Assembly: GCA_028292835.1 (NCBI GenBank) | Contig: JAQGLP010000049.1 | Span: 1 to 8,743, forward strand | Reading direction: 5' to 3' | DNA length: 8,743 nt | From: Variovorax sp. | GTDB taxonomy: Bacteria; Pseudomonadota; Gammaproteobacteria; Burkholderiales; Burkholderiaceae_C | In this document: positions 5,321-8,743 of the stretch, one piece after another | How the letters are laid out: each line of letters starts with the position of its first letter | Position numbering within the stretch: position 1 is the first letter of the stretch | Position numbers and translations under genes: made by a program | The notes under the pieces: model-generated | The model's database searches: none | Seen by the model: only the letters and a program-made list of their open reading frames with translations | What the model was told of the DNA's origin: nothing

Positions 5321-7150
5321 ATGACCCGGTCGAGCGATCGTCGGACCCGCCCGCTGCGCATTGGATGCGCCAGCGGCTTCTGGGGCGATTCGGAAGGCGG
5401 TGCCGCGCAGCTCGTGCGGCACGGAGAGGTCGAATACGTCGTCTTCGACTTTCTCGCCGAAATCACGATGTCCCTACTGGCGCGCGCCAAGGCCAAGTCG
5501 GCCGACGCCGGCTATGCGCCGGACTTTGTGCGTGTCGTGGCGGCGCTGGCGCCCGAGTTGCGCTCGCGCGGCATCCGCGTGGTGTCGAACGCGGGCGGTG
5601 TGAACCCCGCCGCCTGCCGCGACGCATTAAGGAAGGAACTCGATGCTCAAGGCATCGACTTGCGCATCGCGGTGGTGGAGGGCGACGACCTGTCCAGCCA
5701 GGCCAGCGCACTGCGCGAAGCAGGCACGCGTGAGATGTTCAGTGGCGCACCCATGCCGGACAGCCTGCTCGGCATCAACGCCTACCTTGGTGCGCAGCCG
5801 ATTGTCGCCGCGCTCGCGGCCGGTGCCGACATCGTGATCACCGGCCGCGTGGTCGACAGTGCTGTCACGCTGGCGCCGCTGGTGCACGCCTTCGGCTGGG
5901 GCTGGCAGGACTGGGACCGGCTCGCCACCGGCAGCCTGGCCGGCCACCTGATCGAATGCGGCGTACAGGCGACCGGCGGCATCTTCACCGACTGGGAGCA
6001 GGTGCCCGGCTGGGACGACATGGGTTTCCCGATCGTCGAATGCGCAGCCGACGGACAGAGTTTCATCCTGACCAAGCCGCCGGGCATGGGCGGGCTGGTG
6101 ATCCCGGCGACAACGGCCGAGCAGATCGTCTACGAGATCGGAGACCCGCGCGCCTACCTGCTGCCCGACGTGGTCTGCGACTTCTCGCAGGTGCGGCTGG
6201 AGCAGGAAGGGCCTGACCGCGTGCGCGTGAGCGGCGCGCTCGGCCGCCCTGCACCTGCCGCCTACAAGGCCAGCGCCACGTACGCGGATGGCTGGCGCCT
6301 GTTGGGAACTTTGATGATCGGGGGAGGCGCCGCGGCGCAGAAGGCGAGGCGCGTCGGCGAGGCGATTCTTTCGCGCTGCCGACGCCTGATGGCGGAGCGC
6401 GGCCTGACGGACTTCGGCGAGACCAGCATCGAGGTGCTGGGCGCGGAGAGCACCTATGGCCCGCACGCACGCACGCAGCACAGCCGGGAGGTCATTCTCA
6501 AGCTGGCGGCACGGCATGATTCACGCGCGGCGCTGGAGTTGCTAGCGCGCGAGTTCGCACCGTCCGCGACGGCAATGGCGCAGGGCATCACCGGCTTTGC
6601 CGCGGGGCGGCCGTCGCCGTCGCCGGTCGTGCGCCTGTTCTCCCTGCTGGTGGACCGTGCGACGGTGCAGGCGCGGGTCAGCATTGACGGAAAACTGCTG
6701 CCCTTCGCAGAGGCGCAGGTCTCGCAAGTGGCTGGCAGCACCGTGCCGGACGCCTTGGCCGCGACCGGGCCGTCCCATGGATCAGCGCTGGAGCCGGCCA
6801 GGGAGGACGCCCGGCGCGTCCCCCTGATTCGCATTGCCCACGCGCGTAGCGGCGACAAGGGCGACATGGCCAACATCGGCGTGATCGCCCGCTCGCCCCA
6901 GGCTTATGCGCTGCTGTTGCGCGTGCTCGACGCCGACACCGTGGCGCGCTACTTTGCGCATGTGTGCAAGGGCCACGTTACCCGGTATACGCTGCCGGGC
7001 TTCCACGCGCTCAACTTCACACTGCAGAACGCGCTTGGGGGCGGCGGCGTCGCGTCGCTGCGTTACGACCCGCAAGGCAAGGCGCTGGCCCAGATGCTGC
7101 TCGACCTGGAAGTCGACGTGCCGGACAGTTTGCTGCAAGACCTTTCATGA
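5321..7150 (+). CDS. atuA: Acyclic terpene utilisation protein AtuA (DUF1446 family) with C-terminal AtuA-like domain
   Basis: This 609-residue protein is recognised by the AtuA N-terminal domain: GCASGFWGDS (residues 15-24), VFDFLAEITM (41-50), RVVSNAGGVNPAACRDAL (86-103), VEGDDL (119-124), INAYLGA (152-158), ITGRVVDSAVTLAPL (173-187) and IECGVQATGG (211-220). After a low-complexity linker at about 475-498 comes the separate C-terminal domain with IRIAHARSGDKGDMANIGV (503-521) and LPGFHALNF (558-566). In Pseudomonas, atuA is the first gene of the acyclic terpene (citronellol/geraniol) utilisation cluster; its biochemical step is not established to my knowledge. Here it sits between a crotonase-family gene and a TetR gene, with a biotin carboxylase next. 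This supports an atu-like route through a carboxylated branched acyl-CoA. It is likely cytoplasmic, as no signal peptide or membrane segment is visible. The family call is firm; the exact function is unknown. Confidence 0.9.
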   Translation: MTRSSDRRTRPLRIGCASGFWGDSEGGAAQLVRHGEVEYVVFDFLAEITMSLLARAKAKSADAGYAPDFVRVVAALAPELRSRGIRVVSNAGGVNPAACRDALRKELDAQGIDLRIAVVEGDDLSSQASALREAGTREMFSGAPMPDSLLGINAYLGAQPIVAALAAGADIVITGRVVDSAVTLAPLVHAFGWGWQDWDRLATGSLAGHLIECGVQATGGIFTDWEQVPGWDDMGFPIVECAADGQSFILTKPPGMGGLVIPATTAEQIVYEIGDPRAYLLPDVVCDFSQVRLEQEGPDRVRVSGALGRPAPAAYKASATYADGWRLLGTLMIGGGAAAQKARRVGEAILSRCRRLMAERGLTDFGETSIEVLGAESTYGPHARTQHSREVILKLAARHDSRAALELLAREFAPSATAMAQGITGFAAGRPSPSPVVRLFSLLVDRATVQARVSIDGKLLPFAEAQVSQVAGSTVPDALAATGPSHGSALEPAREDARRVPLIRIAHARSGDKGDMANIGVIARSPQAYALLLRVLDADTVARYFAHVCKGHVTRYTLPGFHALNFTLQNALGGGGVASLRYDPQGKALAQMLLDLEVDVPDSLLQDLS

Positions 7151-8046
7151 AATCCACTGTCAAGACACCCACCCAACGAAGCGTGTCCGTGAAGGCGGCG
7201 GCCGGCACCGCAGTGCCCAACCGCGCGGCGCCGCTCTCGGCCAAAATGCCGGAGAAGGTCACGCCCATCGCCGCCGGCAAGCAGACACCGCGCCGCCTGC
7301 GCCGCGCGGCCGAGATCCTGTCCGCAGCGCGCGAGGTGTTCCTCGAAAAGGGATTCGAGCGCTCGTCGGTCAGCGAGATTGCCGCCCGCGTGGGCGTCGT
7401 CGAAGGCCTGGTCTACGCCTATTTCCCGACCAAGCGCGACCTGCTCAACGAGGTGCTGCGCGGCATGTACGAGCCGCTGATCCGGGACATGGCCGACAGC
7501 TTCTCGCGCATCGAGGGCCTGCGCAGCCGGCTTCGCTTCCTGGTGTGGCGGCACCTGCGCGTCTATGTAGAAGAGCCGAGCCTCTCGCGCATCGTGCTGC
7601 ACGAGGTGCGCACCAGCCCGGAGTACTTCAAGTCGGTGCTGCACGACCTGCAGGTTCGCTACACCTCCTTCCTGCTGCGCACGGTGCGCGAGGCGATGGA
7701 CGAGGGTGAATTGCCCCCCGACACGGATGTGGAGACGGTCCGCAGCATGGTCTACGGCGGCATCGAGCACCGAATGTGGTCGCTGCTTTACGGCCGCGGC
7801 ACCATCGATGTCGAGGCTACAGCCGATCGTTACACCGCAATGCTGCTGCGCGGCGTACTGGCGCCGTGCTGCGACGAGGCCGGAGCGACGCAACCCGCCG
7901 CGTCGGCTGCGTTGGGTGCCTCGCGCACGCGCGGCGTGCTCGAACGCCGGCTCGCGCGGCTCGAACAAATCGTGGCCGCAGGTCTTGCACCTGTAGCACC
8001 CGTGTCTGCCGCCCGCGCTGCCAGACGGCGCAAAGACGCTCCATGA
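7147..8046 (+). CDS. TetR/AcrR-family transcriptional regulator with long N- and C-terminal extensions
   Basis: This is a 299-residue protein, well above the 190-220 usual for TetR regulators. Residues 1-47 are a basic, Ala/Pro/Thr-rich tail of apparently disordered character. The DNA-binding domain follows at about 50-100: AAEILSAAREVFLEKGFERS (54-73), SVSEIAARVG (74-83), LVYAYFPTKRDLLNEVL (88-104), the last being the typical TetR recognition-helix and Tyr-Phe-x-x-Lys segment. The ligand domain runs to about 250. The tail to 299 is Ala/Arg-rich with a probable amphipathic helix (GVLERRLARLEQIVAAGL, 263-280). The start at 7147 gives an ATGA overlap with atuA; no strong ribosome site is visible, and ATG 7246 would remove much of the tail. 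The regulator lies inside the operon, so it is probably autoregulated and likely senses an acyl-CoA intermediate, as inferred for AtuR and FadR-type TetR proteins. Confidence 0.9.
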   Translation: MKSTVKTPTQRSVSVKAAAGTAVPNRAAPLSAKMPEKVTPIAAGKQTPRRLRRAAEILSAAREVFLEKGFERSSVSEIAARVGVVEGLVYAYFPTKRDLLNEVLRGMYEPLIRDMADSFSRIEGLRSRLRFLVWRHLRVYVEEPSLSRIVLHEVRTSPEYFKSVLHDLQVRYTSFLLRTVREAMDEGELPPDTDVETVRSMVYGGIEHRMWSLLYGRGTIDVEATADRYTAMLLRGVLAPCCDEAGATQPAASAALGASRTRGVLERRLARLEQIVAAGLAPVAPVSAARAARRRKDAP

Positions 8047-8743
8047 CCCCCATCCACAAGCTCTTCATCGCCAACCGCGCCGAGATCGCGCTGCGCATTG
8101 TGCGCACCGCGGGCCGCCTCGGCATCGAGACCGTCGTGCCCTGGCACCGCAAGGATGCCGCCGGCCCTGCGTTGCTCGCGGCCACCGAGACGGTCGAGGT
8201 CTTCGGCGAGCCACCGGTCTCGGCCTGGCTGGATGCTCAGGCCATGATCCGGGCCGCGCGCGAGTGCGGCTGCGACGCGGTCCACCCAGGCTACGGTTTC
8301 CTCTCGGAGAATGCCGCCTTCGCAAAGGCCGTGACCGACGCGGGCCTGATCTTCGTCGGCCCCTCGGCGGAGACGATCGAACTGATGGGCGACAAGATCA
8401 GTGCGCGCCATTTCGCCGTCCAGCACGACGTGCCGGTCACGCCTTCGGCCGACGAGGCGGACGACCCCGCGACCTTTGCCGACCGTGCGCGCGGTATCGG
8501 CTTTCCGCTCCTGATCAAGGGCGCGGCGGGCGGGGGCGGCAAAGGCATGCAGATCGTGCGCCGCGAGGAGGACCTGGCGGCGGCCATCGGCATCGCGCGC
8601 GGCGAGAGCCAGCGTTACTTCGGCGACGGACGCCTGTTCGCCGAACGCTTCGTCGAGCGACCGCGTCACATTGAAGTGCAGGTCTTCGGCGACGCCCATG
8701 GCCGCATCATCCACCTGGGCGAGCGCGAGTGCTCGATCCAGCG
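8043..8743 (+). CDS. Biotin carboxylase subunit/domain of an acyl-CoA carboxylase, N-terminal part
   Basis: The first 233 residues are present; the gene runs off the window end. ATG 8043 overlaps the regulator stop by ATGA. The biotin carboxylase N-domain is seen with IANRAEIALRI (residues 9-19) and CDAVHPGYGFLSEN (77-90). The ATP-grasp part has the GDK lysine (118), Lys159 in LLIKG, the glycine loop GGGGKGM (163-169), and PRHIEVQVFGD (207-217) carrying His209 and Glu211. These ATP- and bicarbonate-binding residues fall at nearly the Escherichia coli AccC numbering. The N-domain is divergent: ANRGE is ANRAE, and the usual His and ADEA of the next strand are absent (VVPWHRKDA, AATETVEVFG). It would carboxylate biotin with ATP and bicarbonate. 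Beside atuA, a geranyl-CoA (AtuF) or methylcrotonyl-CoA type enzyme is plausible, and a larger biotin carboxylase/carboxyltransferase fusion is possible; neither can be decided here. Confidence 0.9.
   Translation, partial: MTPIHKLFIANRAEIALRIVRTAGRLGIETVVPWHRKDAAGPALLAATETVEVFGEPPVSAWLDAQAMIRAARECGCDAVHPGYGFLSENAAFAKAVTDAGLIFVGPSAETIELMGDKISARHFAVQHDVPVTPSADEADDPATFADRARGIGFPLLIKGAAGGGGKGMQIVRREEDLAAAIGIARGESQRYFGDGRLFAERFVERPRHIEVQVFGDAHGRIIHLGERECSIQ

Larger units (their letters stand above)
264..8743 (+). other. Single-strand operon joined by overlapping stop/start codons
   Basis: Gene junctions seen are TGATG at 262-266 and 1134-1138, a 7-base gap at 3538-3544, ATGA at 4516-4519, a 7-base gap at 5314-5320, ATGA at 7147-7150 and ATGA at 8043-8046. 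No gene reads on the - strand and no terminator-like hairpin with a T run was found. The transporter genes, the catabolic genes and the regulator are thus probably one transcriptional unit, starting upstream of base 1 and continuing past the end. The 143-base gap at 2183-2325 is the one place where an internal start or processing site would fit. Confidence 0.7.

Noticed and set aside
5627..6517. 296-codon - strand frame inside atuA
   Set aside because: The + strand encodes conserved AtuA motifs throughout this range; the antisense product resembles no known family.
7063..8714. Two long - strand frames (7063-7968 and 7830-8714) opposite the regulator and carboxylase genes
   Set aside because: Both lie wholly opposite recognised genes, show no family motif or ribosome site, and have shadow-like composition.

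Overview
The window is one face of a dense, GC-rich, single-strand gene cluster, most likely from a betaproteobacterium of the Burkholderiales. That placement is an inference from the strong G/C bias at third codon positions, the tightly overlapping genes, and the combination of a branched-chain-amino-acid-type ABC importer with CoA-ester catabolic genes. All eight supported genes read on the + strand. Junctions are TGATG or ATGA overlaps or gaps of a few bases, apart from one 143-base gap before the binding-protein gene. Both ends of the window cut through genes.

Layout. Bases 1-264 hold the C-terminal end of a long-chain-type acyl-CoA synthetase. Bases 264-2182 hold two LivH/LivM-type inner-membrane permeases. 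Bases 2183-2325 form a short spacer with a doubtful 43-codon ORF. Bases 2326-3537 encode a secreted LivK-type binding protein. Bases 3545-4519 encode a short-chain dehydrogenase/reductase resembling peroxisomal trans-2-enoyl-CoA reductase. Bases 4516-5313 encode an enoyl-CoA hydratase/isomerase-family protein. Bases 5321-7150 encode AtuA (acyclic terpene utilisation family). Bases 7147-8046 encode a TetR-family regulator. From 8043 to the window end runs the N-terminal third or more of a biotin carboxylase subunit or domain.

How the genes may work together (inference). The importer and the acyl-CoA synthetase would take up an exogenous organic acid and activate it to a CoA thioester. The reductase/dehydrogenase-like protein, biotin-dependent carboxylase, hydratase and AtuA resemble parts of the atu pathway, in which beta-methyl-branched isoprenoid acyl-CoAs (geranyl-CoA) are carboxylated, hydrated and cleaved. 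The cluster looks like an uptake-coupled relative of the atu/liu pathways for a beta-branched or otherwise beta-oxidation-resistant acid, controlled by its own TetR repressor. No alcohol dehydrogenase is visible, so the substrate may enter as an acid. The importer ATPases, the acyl-CoA dehydrogenase and the carboxyltransferase are not in the window and would be expected just outside it.

No RNA genes, mobile elements, CRISPR arrays or convincing terminators or promoters were seen.
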